A stretch of DNA of 64,000 bases from DASRJG01 sp964647625 (GTDB lineage Bacteria > Acidobacteriota > Polarisedimenticolia > Polarisedimenticolales > DASRJG01). Made by a program: the position numbers and the translations under genes. The stretch covers positions 1 to 64,000 of the forward strand of contig CAZYHZ010000008.1 of NCBI GenBank assembly GCA_964647625.1, given 5' to 3'. Positions 36,433 through 44,790 of the stretch are shown in pieces. The notes under the pieces are model-generated. The model searched no databases, had not been told where the DNA came from, and saw nothing but the letters and a program-made list of their open reading frames with translations. Each line of letters starts with the position of its first letter. Position 1 is the first letter of the stretch.

Positions 36433-36735
36433 ATGAACGCCGACGAACTCCTCGACTCACTCCGAGACGATGCAGAGGGCGTGTCGACATTCGGCCTCTG
36501 CTGCGTCGCAGTGGGAGTCGCTTCCCGCCAAGTGGGAAGGTCGCGTCTGTCCACCGGTGGCGAGCGTCCTGTTGAATCGCGAATCGGCGATGGTCGGTTT
36601 GACGGTCCGCAGCGGAACGGACCAGCAGGTCCCTTGAATCAAGCGCAGCCGCTCAACTCCGCGCTCCCCCCGCCCCCCGCCGCCGTCGCGGGGCAGGCAG
36701 GGAGCCACCAGACACTAAGTGGTCGCCGTGGGTAG
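36433..36735 (+). CDS. Array B cassette 4: frame-disrupted hypothetical
   Basis: A 100-codon frame starts MNADELLDSLRDDAEG, a plausible genuine N-terminus, but then turns into Arg/Ser/Pro-rich sequence and reads through hairpin B4. A second frame over ~36500-36640 gives a better-looking C-terminus (WEGRVCPPVASVLLNRESAM ... GLTVRSGTDQQVP-stop) ending before the hairpin. A one-base frameshift near 36500 would join the two. It is either a decayed cassette or a sequencing error. Confidence 0.35.
   Translation: MNADELLDSLRDDAEGVSTFGLCCVAVGVASRQVGRSRLSTGGERPVESRIGDGRFDGPQRNGPAGPLNQAQPLNSALPPPPAAVAGQAGSHQTLSGRRG
36661..36700 (+). repeat. Array hairpin B4
   Basis: GCGCTCCCCCCGCCCCCCGC then CGCCGTCGCGGGGCAGGCAG: separator with one substitution in the loop and one in the 3' arm. 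Confidence 0.7.
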
Positions 36736-36934
36736 CAGGGGGCTTGGGGCTCTTTTCGTCGTGCTCGGCATGGCGACGCTTATCTGGGCGAGATCGTGGA
36801 ATGTCTCGAGCGACTATGGAAACATGAGCGACGACGAATTCTTCGCCGTTCGAATGCGCCGGATGAGACAGATCAGGCTTTACGTGGGGGGTGGCCTCCT
36901 CCTCCTCCTCGGCTTGCGATTGCTCTTCGCGTGA
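36719..36934 (+). CDS. Array B cassette 5: small membrane protein
   Basis: 71 residues from a GTG at 36719; a second GTG at 36728 is possible. One helix (GALFVVLGMATLIWARSW), a charged loop (MSDDEFFAVRMRRMRQIRLY) and a second helix (GGGLLLLLGLRLLF). No family is recognised. It is placed between hairpins B4 and B5. Confidence 0.55.
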   Translation: MVAVGSRGLGALFVVLGMATLIWARSWNVSSDYGNMSDDEFFAVRMRRMRQIRLYVGGGLLLLLGLRLLFA

Positions 36935-36983
36935 CACTGGGTATGAAAGTGATCTTGTGCGAAGGAATCCTGAACGACGCGGC

Positions 36984-37020
36984 TCACCCAGCCCCCCCCC
37001 GGCCGCCGCGGGGCAGGTGC
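36984..37020 (+). repeat. Array hairpin B5
   Basis: TCACCCAGCCCCCCCCCGGC then CGCCGCGGGGCAGGTGC: separator with a lengthened C tract and one arm substitution (GGCAGG). Confidence 0.6.
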
Positions 37021-37090
37021 GGAACCGCGAGCGGCGAAGAAGCGCGGGTTTTGCTGGGCGGCCAGCACGGCCTTAGACTTCGAGGACTAG

Positions 37091-37801
37091 ATGCTCGAAC
37101 TCTTCTTGGCGGCGGCAGCGATTGGTCACGGCAGCGCGTTACCGACCTTCGCCGGTGTTGTGTTGACGCCAGAGGGTGGGCGCCTGGCCGGCGCCAAGAT
37201 CACCGCTAGCACTGCCTGCGAGGGTCAGAGAGCGATACTGCTGACCGACGCGATATCGGGACCAGACGGCAGGTTTTCCATCGAGGCGCCAGCGTCGGAT
37301 TGCCGTAGGGTTCAATTCCAAGTTCAGAAGGACGAGGACCTCTGGCTGCAAACTGGGGAATGGAAAGAGTTCTTTGAAGAGGGCGACTCTTTGCCAATCG
37401 TGGACACTGCGCCCGAGATGACCGGTCCGTTGGTTCTGCACGTGCAAGAGCGGGGAGCAGAGTTGACGGTACGAGTGACTGACGGCTCTACCGAACGACC
37501 GGGGCGTGTTGCGATCATGCGTTGCGCTGGCCGTGCCACCAATTGGGAGATGGACACGGATACCGTGGACGACGCCGGCGCCCCCTTTTCACAAGTCGTT
37601 CCCGGCGGCAGCTACTGCGTAGCATTGATGTCCGCGGATCTGCCGTCTGGTCGATTGTATTCAAGAACGCGGACTTGCGTGCCGATTGAATTGTCGGTTG
37701 GGCAGCGACGAATGTATACGATTCGCTTCAATCCTCAAGAGATGCAAAGTACCTGGAAATGGCAGCCGGTCAACTGCCCAGGGGGACAGCCACGGCGGTG
37801 A
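37091..37801 (+). CDS. Array B cassette 6: secreted carboxypeptidase-regulatory-like domain protein
   Basis: 236 residues. A short hydrophobic N-terminus (LELFLAAAAIGHGSA) serves as a signal. The first domain has the carboxypeptidase-regulatory/CNA-B-like pattern (FAGVVLTPEGGRLAGAKITA ... DAISGPDGRFSIEAPASDC). A second beta-rich domain follows (AELTVRVTDGSTERPGRVAI ... FSQVVPGGSYCVALMSAD), with several cysteines that could pair. Probably an extracellular structural or binding protein; no enzymatic residues are visible. It starts 71 bp after hairpin B5. Confidence 0.65.
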   Translation: MLELFLAAAAIGHGSALPTFAGVVLTPEGGRLAGAKITASTACEGQRAILLTDAISGPDGRFSIEAPASDCRRVQFQVQKDEDLWLQTGEWKEFFEEGDSLPIVDTAPEMTGPLVLHVQERGAELTVRVTDGSTERPGRVAIMRCAGRATNWEMDTDTVDDAGAPFSQVVPGGSYCVALMSADLPSGRLYSRTRTCVPIELSVGQRRMYTIRFNPQEMQSTWKWQPVNCPGGQPRR

Positions 37802-37813
37802 CTTCTGATTACG

Positions 37814-37850
37814 CGCCCATCCCGCCGCCCTCCGCCGTCGCGGGGAGGAA
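37814..37850 (+). repeat. Array hairpin B6
   Basis: GCGCCCATCCCGCCGCCCTC then CGCCGTCGCGGGGAGGA: separator with GGGGAGG instead of GGGGCGGG, as in C1. Confidence 0.65.
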
Positions 37851-37883
37851 GATGCCCTGCCACGGTTGTGAGGAAACGTAGGG

Positions 37884-38306
37884 GTGCAGATAGGATCAGA
37901 GCCAGCATCCGTGCAGCCTCGGGTCGGGATTTTCCAGACCCGGGCTACCCTGATTGCGGCCCTGTTGTTCTGCGTTTATGAGGCCCTCCCCAGGTCACTC
38001 ACGACGCTTCGAATCGGTGGTCCACCTGAACCACATGAACGTCCGGTTCTACTCTTTGGAATTGTCGCGTCGATGATCATCTCGACATTGATCGCGAGCA
38101 GATCTCCGGCCATCGGAGATCGTGTCGTCTTTGGGGCAGGTGCCGTGTCCTCGGTTTTGTGGCTACTGCGGGATTTTGTCTTGACTGCTCCCCGAGCAGC
38201 CGCAGCTATCAACGGGTTCTTATCGCTGCTGTGGGCCCTCGCTGCGGTCTTCACGGTTGTGCTCATGACGAGGACTGCGGGTTCTCCTCGGGCCTCTCGG
38301 CAATGA
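37884..38306 (+). CDS. Array B cassette 7: small membrane protein (GTG start)
   Basis: 140 residues from a GTG. Four hydrophobic segments are visible (ATLIAALLFCVYEAL, VLLFGIVASMIISTLIAS, VVFGAGAVSSVLWLLRDFVL, INGFLSLLWALAAVFTVVLM). No family is recognised. Last cassette of array B; no recombinase follows, unlike arrays A and C. Confidence 0.6.
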   Translation: MQIGSEPASVQPRVGIFQTRATLIAALLFCVYEALPRSLTTLRIGGPPEPHERPVLLFGIVASMIISTLIASRSPAIGDRVVFGAGAVSSVLWLLRDFVLTAPRAAAAINGFLSLLWALAAVFTVVLMTRTAGSPRASRQ

Positions 38307-38330
38307 ACCGAGAACTCGCGAAGGTCTCGC

Positions 38331-38360
38331 TACGCCCGTCCGCCGTCGTGGGGCGGGAAC
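38331..38360 (+). repeat. Array hairpin B7
   Basis: TACGCCCGTCCGCCGTCGTG then GGGCGGGAAC: shortened copy, with GTCGTGGGGCGGG as in C4. Confidence 0.6.
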
Positions 38361-38681
38361 GGAGAGGTGGCGCGCTGACGAACGCGCAACGTTTCGCCAC
38401 CGGACGACAAACGCCACTGCCGCTGGGGCCGTGAACGCAGCGATCGCTTCTACACGGCTGACTCTTCGCAAACTTGTCTTGGTTGCGGTGGCTGCCTACA
38501 AGGCGGTTGCTTTTCCTGGCGGCCAGAAGATCAATCCCAACGCTTGGCCGCGGGATTCTGGTCTCACCCGCCGCGTGCTCATGCCGAGTCTGCGCCGCAC
38601 GTCGTCCCTCTACTGCGTCACGACATGCGGCACACGCTCAGCAAGAGCCGGGCTCACAAATGCAGACGGCCACGCGACGAG
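38361..38681. other. Intergenic tail of array B
   Basis: No convincing gene on either strand. It contains the REP-like palindrome at 38591-38634 next to the end of the TMTC-like gene. The stretch 38430-38570 has no start or ribosome site of note and may be a decayed cassette. Confidence 0.4.
38591..38634. repeat. REP-like palindrome 1
   Basis: GCCGCACGTCGT ... ACGACATGCGGC arms around CCCTCTACTGCGTC. Nearly identical over ~46 bp to the copy at 51732. It lies ~50 bp past the stop of the minus-strand TMTC-like gene. Confidence 0.7.
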
Positions 38682-40724
38682 TCACTGATTCCCGTATGCC
38701 TTGCTGAGCGATGAGTCGCGCCAAGGACGGCCGGCTCCGTACGCGTGGAGCCTCTGGGCGATGCCTTCCGCTAGGTCTCCCTGGCCGCCGGTGGTTGCGA
38801 TGATCGAGAGAGCCTTGCGTGCGGTTTCGATGGCCTCGGGAAACCGACCCGCTTCCGCGTAGGCTGCGCCAAGGGTGTCGAGCGCGCGCGCCTGCGAATA
38901 GCCGGTCAGCCAGCAAGCCTTCTCGGCGAGACCGATCGCCTCCGTTCCACTACGCAACGCGGCGATTTCGTGCGTCGCTCGAACCCAGGCTTCGAGACGG
39001 AACACCTCTGCCCGCTCCTCGATGGCTTCCTGCGTGCGTCCCTCGCGTTCGAGGGCTTGCGCCAGCTGCTGGTGGGCCGGGATCAGACTTGGCTGGTCGT
39101 GGAGGATCAGTTCAAATTGCTCGATCGCCTCGCCGTTGCGGTCCATCCGAATGAGGGCGCTGGCGAGGTGAAGCCGAGCGACGACGAAGTGCCCCTCGAG
39201 ACGCACCGCCTCCGCGAAGTGCGCGGCGGCCTCCTCGGTCCGGTCCTGCTTGTAGAGTATCGTGCCGAGGTTGTTGTGGGCCTCGATGGACCGCGGATTG
39301 AGCCGAAGGGCCTCCTCGTACTGGGCCGTCGCCTCCCGTGTATCACCGCGTTGCACGAGAATGTTCCCGAGATTGCAGCGTGCAGCCCACGAGCCCGGCT
39401 CCTTTGAAATCGTGTCGCGCCAGAGCGTCTCCGCATCCTTGTACGCGAGCGCGTGTCTCCACGTGAGCACGCCGAGCACGGTGAGGATGAGCCCCGTCAT
39501 TCCACGGCGCCACGCCGCGGGTGCAACGCCAGACCCAGTGAGTGTGGCCGCGAACAGCGCGATCAAAGCGGCGCTGGCAAGGTACTGAAAATGGTCCGCG
39601 ACCCAGGAGTAGCGCATGGGAAAGACATCGAAGAACCCGAGCGCCGGCGCCAGCGTCACCACGAAGACCAGCACGGCCGCAAGCGGTCCCTTCCCGATCC
39701 GTCGCCGGGTCATCCATAGAGCCAGGACGGCGCCGAGAGCCGCAACCGGAAATAGCCACTGCCACCACACCCGTGGATCGACGGCCCACCGCGAGTAGAA
39801 GAAGGCGAGCTTCGCGGGCCAGGCCAGCTTCCACGCGTAAAACCAGAGGGCGCGTCCGGCGACGAGAAGTCGGCCCGGGAAGTCGAGCGACCAGATCTCC
39901 CCCTCCGCCCAAACGTGGTGTCTCTCAATCCAGACCGTCACGAACCCGAATGCCGCGCCGACCGCGAGCATCGGCGCGAGAGGGACCACCTCCTGCCACT
40001 CCAGGCGGTCGCGCTTCCACCAAAGTACGAGCAGGAGCGCCACGGGAAGCGAGGCCGTGACTGTTTTCGAGAGAAGGGCGGCAAGGAAGAGGAGCATGCC
40101 GGCGGCGTACCAGCCCCACGCACGGCGTTGTTCTGAGGTCGATGGTGCTTCCGCTTCGCCATTCGAACGCCGTGGACCAGCGTTGACAGGAATCGCTTGC
40201 TCCCGCACCCGAAAGAACCGGAGGAGGGCGAGGACGCTAAGTAGGTAGAAGAGCCCGGAGAGGACGTTTTTCCGCTCGGTCACCCAGGCGACTGACTCCA
40301 CATGCACGGGATGGAGCGCGAAGATCGCCGAGGCGAGCCACGCACCTGGCAATTCGAGCCGTCGCAGAACCAGCCACAAAAGCAGCGCGTTCAAGGCGTG
40401 GAGCAAGACGTTGACGAGGTGAAACCCGAAGGGGTTCGTTCCCCAGAGCCGGTATTCCATCCAGAACATCGTGTGGACCAGCGGGTAGTACTGAGGGAGC
40501 TCCAGCGGCTCGAGCCAGATCCGCCGCAACCCGTCCACGGATTTCAGCGCCGCGTTGGCGGTGATGTGGGCGTCGTCATCCCAGACGTAGCCGGCATCGA
40601 TCGCCGGCACATAGGTGATTAGGGTGGCCACGACGAGCAGCGCCGCGAAGAGCACCGGAGCCCCCATCGCACGGCTGCGGCCCGATGCTGCCGCGGCCTG
40701 CCGGGAGCCGCGTCGCCTGCTCAT
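38682..40724 (-). CDS. TMTC-like membrane protein with C-terminal TPRs
   Basis: 680 residues. The N-terminal ~400 residues hold about ten membrane helices in the GT-C glycosyltransferase-like pattern, with the acidic loop YVWDDDAHITANAALKSVDG after helix 1 and FHLVNVLLHALNALLLWLVL, HPVHVESVAWVTERKNVLSG, FPMRYSWVADHFQYLAS. These are hallmarks of TMTC/PMT-related proteins. From ~430 to 660 five or more TPRs occur (AARCNLGNILVQRGDTREAT, EAHNNLGTILYKQDRTEEAA). Eukaryotic TMTCs transfer O-mannose to secreted proteins; the bacterial homologues probably act as glycosyltransferases in the cytoplasmic membrane (family inference). The large exported proteins nearby are possible substrates. Confidence 0.88.
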   Translation of the reverse strand: MSRRRGSRQAAAASGRSRAMGAPVLFAALLVVATLITYVPAIDAGYVWDDDAHITANAALKSVDGLRRIWLEPLELPQYYPLVHTMFWMEYRLWGTNPFGFHLVNVLLHALNALLLWLVLRRLELPGAWLASAIFALHPVHVESVAWVTERKNVLSGLFYLLSVLALLRFFRVREQAIPVNAGPRRSNGEAEAPSTSEQRRAWGWYAAGMLLFLAALLSKTVTASLPVALLLVLWWKRDRLEWQEVVPLAPMLAVGAAFGFVTVWIERHHVWAEGEIWSLDFPGRLLVAGRALWFYAWKLAWPAKLAFFYSRWAVDPRVWWQWLFPVAALGAVLALWMTRRRIGKGPLAAVLVFVVTLAPALGFFDVFPMRYSWVADHFQYLASAALIALFAATLTGSGVAPAAWRRGMTGLILTVLGVLTWRHALAYKDAETLWRDTISKEPGSWAARCNLGNILVQRGDTREATAQYEEALRLNPRSIEAHNNLGTILYKQDRTEEAAAHFAEAVRLEGHFVVARLHLASALIRMDRNGEAIEQFELILHDQPSLIPAHQQLAQALEREGRTQEAIEERAEVFRLEAWVRATHEIAALRSGTEAIGLAEKACWLTGYSQARALDTLGAAYAEAGRFPEAIETARKALSIIATTGGQGDLAEGIAQRLHAYGAGRPWRDSSLSKAYGNQ

Positions 40725-40870
40725 GACGAGGAGTGTAGTCCAGGACGCCGCCGTATCCTGCGGTTGGACAAGTCATCGCATTCCGGCGAACCAATGGACA
40801 CGATGTATTGACGCGAGCGTTGAGCAACGGCGCCCGGGCTGTGTCGGTCGGAGTCGAAGGAAGAGCGGAA

Positions 40871-41056
40871 CTACTTCGCAAGCTTCGTCGCCACCCCAAT
40901 CTCCGCCTCGAACCCTCGCTTCTCCTTCACCGCTTTGACCCGCTTCTTTTGCGCCGGCTTCAGCTGCCGTATCTGGCCCATGGATGCGCCCTGGAGCTTG
41001 AACTGGGCGCGTCGGGAGCTCGTTAACGCTTGCGAGCCGGCGTCAGTGCCCGCCAT
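40871..41056 (-). CDS. Small basic protein
   Basis: 61 residues; the alternative ATG at 40981 gives only the conserved-looking part MGQIRQLKPAQKKRVKAVKE, then KRGFEAEIGVATKLAK. This pattern (LTPxQKxRVKxxREKKG-like, then a short helix) recurs in small bacterial proteins of unknown function. The start at 41056 overlaps the stop of the DUF1572 gene by 14 bp, so coupling is likely. Confidence 0.5.
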   Translation of the reverse strand: MAGTDAGSQALTSSRRAQFKLQGASMGQIRQLKPAQKKRVKAVKEKRGFEAEIGVATKLAK

Positions 41057-41588
41057 CGGTCGTCGGTTTGGTCATACGCTCGTTGTAGGCGATCGAGCCC
41101 CTACGAGGAATGCTGAGGGTGCGCCAATTGGGTCCGGCGAAATGCTTGCAGAGAAAAACTATCTGTCCTGTATGAACGCCGTAGTGTGTCAGTTGGCGGT
41201 TGATGGCCTCGACGACCGTGTGTGGCTGGGAACGGATCGTGACCGTGCGTTCAAGGTCGGAGTCGGTGAGCGGCACAATGGCATTGAACAAGCATGCCCA
41301 ACCCCGTTCCCATCGCGCCATGAGCGCGTCACGGGACGACGACTCCGGATCTTCGAACTCCGAATCACGGTCGCGCGTTGGTTTTTCGCCGTCGGTGCTC
41401 AGAAAGTCCGTCCAACGCGAGAGCATGTTGCCTGAGAGATGGAGCATGAGCGTGACAACGCTGTTCGACCCGGCATCCAGACGAACGCTCCACATTTCGT
41501 ACGGCACCTGAGCCATTGCCCGGTCGCACTGCTGTCGTAGTTCTTGGAATTGCTTGACGACGTCTGCGAGGTAGGCGTTGCCATTCAT
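41043..41588 (-). CDS. DUF1572 (DinB-like four-helix) protein
   Basis: 181 residues from the ATG at 41588 behind AAGAGG. It is a DinB/YfiT-like four-helix bundle of the DUF1572 subtype: VVTLMLHLSGNMLSRWTDFL carries the first metal His; AINRQLTHYGVHTGQIVFLC carries the second and third. Such proteins bind a divalent metal and often act as thiol-dependent transferases, with the substrate usually unknown. It forms a likely two-gene unit with the small basic protein downstream. Confidence 0.85.
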   Translation of the reverse strand: MNGNAYLADVVKQFQELRQQCDRAMAQVPYEMWSVRLDAGSNSVVTLMLHLSGNMLSRWTDFLSTDGEKPTRDRDSEFEDPESSSRDALMARWERGWACLFNAIVPLTDSDLERTVTIRSQPHTVVEAINRQLTHYGVHTGQIVFLCKHFAGPNWRTLSIPRRGSIAYNERMTKPTTDGGH

Positions 41589-41641
41589 GCGCACCTCTTA
41601 TAGACCGGGAGCGTAACACGGTTCGGCCGCATCGACATTGG

Positions 41642-41968
41642 CTACTGTTCCTCGTCGAGAAGCTCGATCCCGCTCAAATCCCCTACAATTTCCCGATCTC
41701 CGTCCACCACCACCCGCACATTCGTGGCGCCGAGCTTCCGGCCGTCCTGGCCAGCCGCTGCGATTCCCTTCATGACGTGGAACCGGACGGCGTCGACGAG
41801 CTTGGCCTGGCACTCCACTTGGAGTCGCGGGATGACGGGCACCTCGGCGCCCCTGCTTGCGACACTCCGCCCTGAGAATTTCCGGTAGCTGTGTGACGAT
41901 GTCCGCACGCCTTGGTCGCTTTTCGTCCTTCTCGATATCGCCGAGTCGGCGTATACCTTCGGCAACAC
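41642..41968 (-). CDS. Hypothetical protein, possibly 5' truncated
   Basis: The C-terminal ~65 residues (VPVIPRLQVECQAKLVDAVR ... LGATNVRVVVDGDREIVGDL, ending ELLDEEQ) look like a folded protein with alternating helix and strand, whereas the first ~40 residues are low-quality. No family is recognised. It is divergent from the gene at 41981, and its N-terminal part may be decayed or wrongly started. Confidence 0.35.
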   Translation of the reverse strand: MLPKVYADSAISRRTKSDQGVRTSSHSYRKFSGRSVASRGAEVPVIPRLQVECQAKLVDAVRFHVMKGIAAAGQDGRKLGATNVRVVVDGDREIVGDLSGIELLDEEQ

Positions 41969-41980
41969 AGGGGGGCTGCA

Positions 41981-44080
41981 ATGCGATGCGTCAGGCGCGT
42001 TGCGATAGGGTTTGCCGTTGTTCTCACCGCTGCCGGCCGGGCGGCCGTGGCACAGTCATGCCCTGGCGATCCATTCGAGCAGGACGACGCGTGCACGCTG
42101 TCGCGGACGATGATTGAAGGCGGCGCCTTCCAGACCCACGATTTCTGTGACGACGCGGCGGACTGGCTTTCAATGAACGTGTGCGCGGGTCGGAGCTATA
42201 CGATCGAGACCAGCGGGCTCGGATCCAGCGCGGACACCGTGCTCGAGCTCTACGCGGGCGACTGCTCCACGCTGTTGGCCTCCGATGACGACGGCGCGGG
42301 GGGACGGGCGTCGCGCATCGTCTGGTCCGCATCCGGCGACGGCGTCGTTCACGTCCGCGTGAGGCAAAAGGACGGGACCACCGGGGTCAACCGCGATTAC
42401 GAGGTCGCGGTCAGCGGCGACACCTCTACCTGCGCGACCTGGATCCGCTGGTACGCCGAGGACGTCGGTGGACCGGTGCCCGACGATCGGCACGTGGAAG
42501 CCGGTCTCGCGGCACCCGACGGCGGATCGTTCCTATCCGGGTACCGCGACGATCTAACCGGTAGCAAGGCGTGGGTCGGACGCACCGCTCCGTACGGCAC
42601 TGTCCTCTGGGCCCGCCGGATCGAGACCAACAACCTGCAGTTCAACGCCTCGATCGCACCGAGCAGCGACGGTGGATTCCTCTACCTCGACGAAATCGCG
42701 GTGCCCAACGGCGCGTTTGGGACGTGGGTCGCACGGTTCAGCTCATCCGGCGCGCTCGTGTGGCAGAAGCAGTTCGGCGGGGGCTCGTCCACGGACATCG
42801 CCTACCAGATCGCGGCCACGTCCGGCGGCGGGTTCGTCCTCGCGGGGGAAACCGACGGCTTCGGATCTGGCGCGGACACCCAACCCTGGATCGTGAAGGC
42901 CGACGGGAACGGCACCGTGCAGTGGAGCATCCGACTGCAGTACTCCGATGACGACGTCGCGACGGCGGTCACGCCGCTGCGCGACGGCGGAGTTCTTGTC
43001 GCCGGGAACTACTTCGACGCCACCGCCGGAACGTACGACATCTGGGTGGAGCGGCTCGACGCGTCCGGCACGATCGTCTGGCAGGAAAAGTTCGGTGGGA
43101 CGGGAGACGACGCGAACGTCGGCTCTCTGATCGAGAATCCCGACGGATCCCTGCTCGTCGCCGCGAAATCCGAGTCGTTCAGTCCCGTCGCGGGAACCGC
43201 TGCGGTGTGGATCCTGGACCTCTCGTCGGCCGGAGCGGTGCAATGGCAGCGCAGCTACTGGGCGTCGCCCGGCAGTCAGGTTTTCTATGGCCCGCCACGG
43301 ATGTCCCGGACCCCCGACGGGGGCATTCAGGTCGGAGTATGGCTCAATGGCGGTTCGCCGCAGGGATCGTGGATCTTCCGAATCGACCCGTCGGGATCGC
43401 CACTGTGGCAGTCGGTGCGCGACGAGATAGGCGGGGGGGTGGCGATGCGCGGCCTCTCCGCCATGCCCGACGGCGGCACGCTGGTCTTCGACGACGGGCC
43501 CACGGCGGGCGCGATCCGGCGCGTCGACGCGTCGGGCTCGGTCGCATCCTGCAGCCCGGTCTCGCCGGCACCCGGTTTCACCCAAATCACGACGACCGCG
43601 GCTGTCTCCACGACATCGACCTCGCGTAAGACTTACAACGTTTCGGTCGCCGCGACGGCATTCGGCGCGACGTCGCTTCCGTTCGCCGATGAGGCGCGCT
43701 GTCCGTGCTCGGCTCCTCCCGAGGGCCTCTTCCAGTACGTCGAGTTCGAGACTTTGAACCAGGAGTGGCACTGGAACTTCGGACCCACCGGACTCTACTT
43801 CGACATGGTGCGCGGCGAGCTTGACACGCTGAGGTCGACCGGCGGGGATTTCACGGCGGCACTGAACGCCGTCCCCGCCGATCAGAGCGTGTGCTGGTTT
43901 GAGAACACCCTCACCACGGATGTGCGCGAGAGCGATATCCCGCTGCCCGACTCGGGATTCTTCCTGCTGTTGCGCCCCACCGCGGTGTGCCGGGACAGGG
44001 GTGGCTACAATGGCACAGACCCAAGACAGATCGGCGCGCGGGACGCGGAGATCAACGCCGCGGCTCGGGCGTGCCCTTGA
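41981..44080 (+). CDS. Secreted PPC-domain and beta-propeller protein with Cys-Pro tail
   Basis: 699 residues from the ATG at 41981 behind a G-rich ribosome site. Signal peptide (AIGFAVVLTAAGRAAVA), then a bacterial pre-peptidase C-terminal-like domain (DPFEQDDACTLSRTMIEGGA ... HDFCDDAADWLSMNVCAGRS). From ~160 to 560 propeller blades of the delta-60/SBBP type (GGFVLAGETDGFGSGADTQP, GGVLVAGNYFD) alternate with WVERLDASGTIVWQEKFGG-like strands. The C-terminal FnIII-like module (LYFDMVRGELDTLRSTGG ... CWFENTL) ends AARACP-stop. Extracellular; function unknown. Confidence 0.83.
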   Translation: MRCVRRVAIGFAVVLTAAGRAAVAQSCPGDPFEQDDACTLSRTMIEGGAFQTHDFCDDAADWLSMNVCAGRSYTIETSGLGSSADTVLELYAGDCSTLLASDDDGAGGRASRIVWSASGDGVVHVRVRQKDGTTGVNRDYEVAVSGDTSTCATWIRWYAEDVGGPVPDDRHVEAGLAAPDGGSFLSGYRDDLTGSKAWVGRTAPYGTVLWARRIETNNLQFNASIAPSSDGGFLYLDEIAVPNGAFGTWVARFSSSGALVWQKQFGGGSSTDIAYQIAATSGGGFVLAGETDGFGSGADTQPWIVKADGNGTVQWSIRLQYSDDDVATAVTPLRDGGVLVAGNYFDATAGTYDIWVERLDASGTIVWQEKFGGTGDDANVGSLIENPDGSLLVAAKSESFSPVAGTAAVWILDLSSAGAVQWQRSYWASPGSQVFYGPPRMSRTPDGGIQVGVWLNGGSPQGSWIFRIDPSGSPLWQSVRDEIGGGVAMRGLSAMPDGGTLVFDDGPTAGAIRRVDASGSVASCSPVSPAPGFTQITTTAAVSTTSTSRKTYNVSVAATAFGATSLPFADEARCPCSAPPEGLFQYVEFETLNQEWHWNFGPTGLYFDMVRGELDTLRSTGGDFTAALNAVPADQSVCWFENTLTTDVRESDIPLPDSGFFLLLRPTAVCRDRGGYNGTDPRQIGARDAEINAAARACP

Positions 44081-44204
44081 CGTGTTCGACCCATTCGAAC
44101 GGGTGTCCCGCGTCGGCGTTGCCGGCCCGTTGATCGCGATCGTGCTCCTGGCTCTCGCATGATCCGTCGGGTGGCCACAGCGAAGAGGGTGAGGGGGTGA
44201 TGCA

Positions 44205-44648
44205 GACGTCGGAGACGTGTTCGCGCCTGATGGGACGCCACGGCTCCGAGTTCGCATTCGCGCGGCAATCGCCAAGGGCGGTCGGGCGGCGGACGTGTTC
44301 CTTCCCGATCGCTTGGTCGCGAAGCTGAAACGGGTCTGGACCTGGAAGAAGCGGCGCGGCGAATCCCTCGAACCCAACGCTCCCCTCTTCGCCAACCAGT
44401 CCGGCCGCCGCATCTCCAAGCGCCGGGTCCAGGTCGCGTGGGCGACGTGGCAGCGGAAGGCGGGGTTCGATCGGGTCTATGGCTTCCACGCGCTGCGGCA
44501 CACCGCGGTCACGAACGTCTACCGAGCGTCGAAGGACCTGTTCCTCGCGCAGAGGTTCGCGCGCCACGTCTCGCCCCTGACGACCACCATTCATACTCAT
44601 CCGAGCGATCACGACCTTCAGCGCAGGCTGAAGCAGTTGTCCTGCTAG
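44205..44648 (+). pseudogene. Tyrosine recombinase 3' fragment with catalytic Tyr replaced by His
   Basis: Encodes residues ~55-200 of the 57137-57739 recombinase with high identity (VFAPDGTPRLRVRIRAAIAK, FHALRHTAVTNVYRASKDLF, LAQRFARHVSPLTTT). The N-terminal part with the first catalytic Arg is missing. The motif VYTHPSD is changed to IHTHPSD (ATT CAT ACT CAT), removing the nucleophile. It is therefore doubly inactive. No leader or cassettes are attached. Confidence 0.9.
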
Positions 44649-44733
44649 GGAATCGGCTCGTCAGAGACACGGCGGGGCCATGAGCGTCTCATGGTCGTTA
44701 TCGGTCCGCCGCGCCAAGCCGGGCGCTCAAAGC

Positions 44734-44765
44734 AAAGGGGCGGGCCCGATGGCCCGCCCCCTTTA
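44734..44765. terminator. Strong bidirectional hairpin terminator
   Basis: AAAGGGGCGGGCC-CGAT-GGCCCGCCCCCTTT: a perfect ten-pair GC stem flanked by A and T runs. It lies 25 bp after the end of the minus-strand 44791-47325 gene and downstream of the recombinase fragment, so it can serve both. Confidence 0.8.
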
Positions 44766-44790
44766 CGTTCCGCCGATCGAAGCCTACGGC

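Noticed and set aside
34741..38360. Regularly recurring GC palindromes as a CRISPR array
   Set aside because: Spacing is 0.2-1.3 kb with genes between the repeats, repeats vary in sequence, and no cas genes are present.
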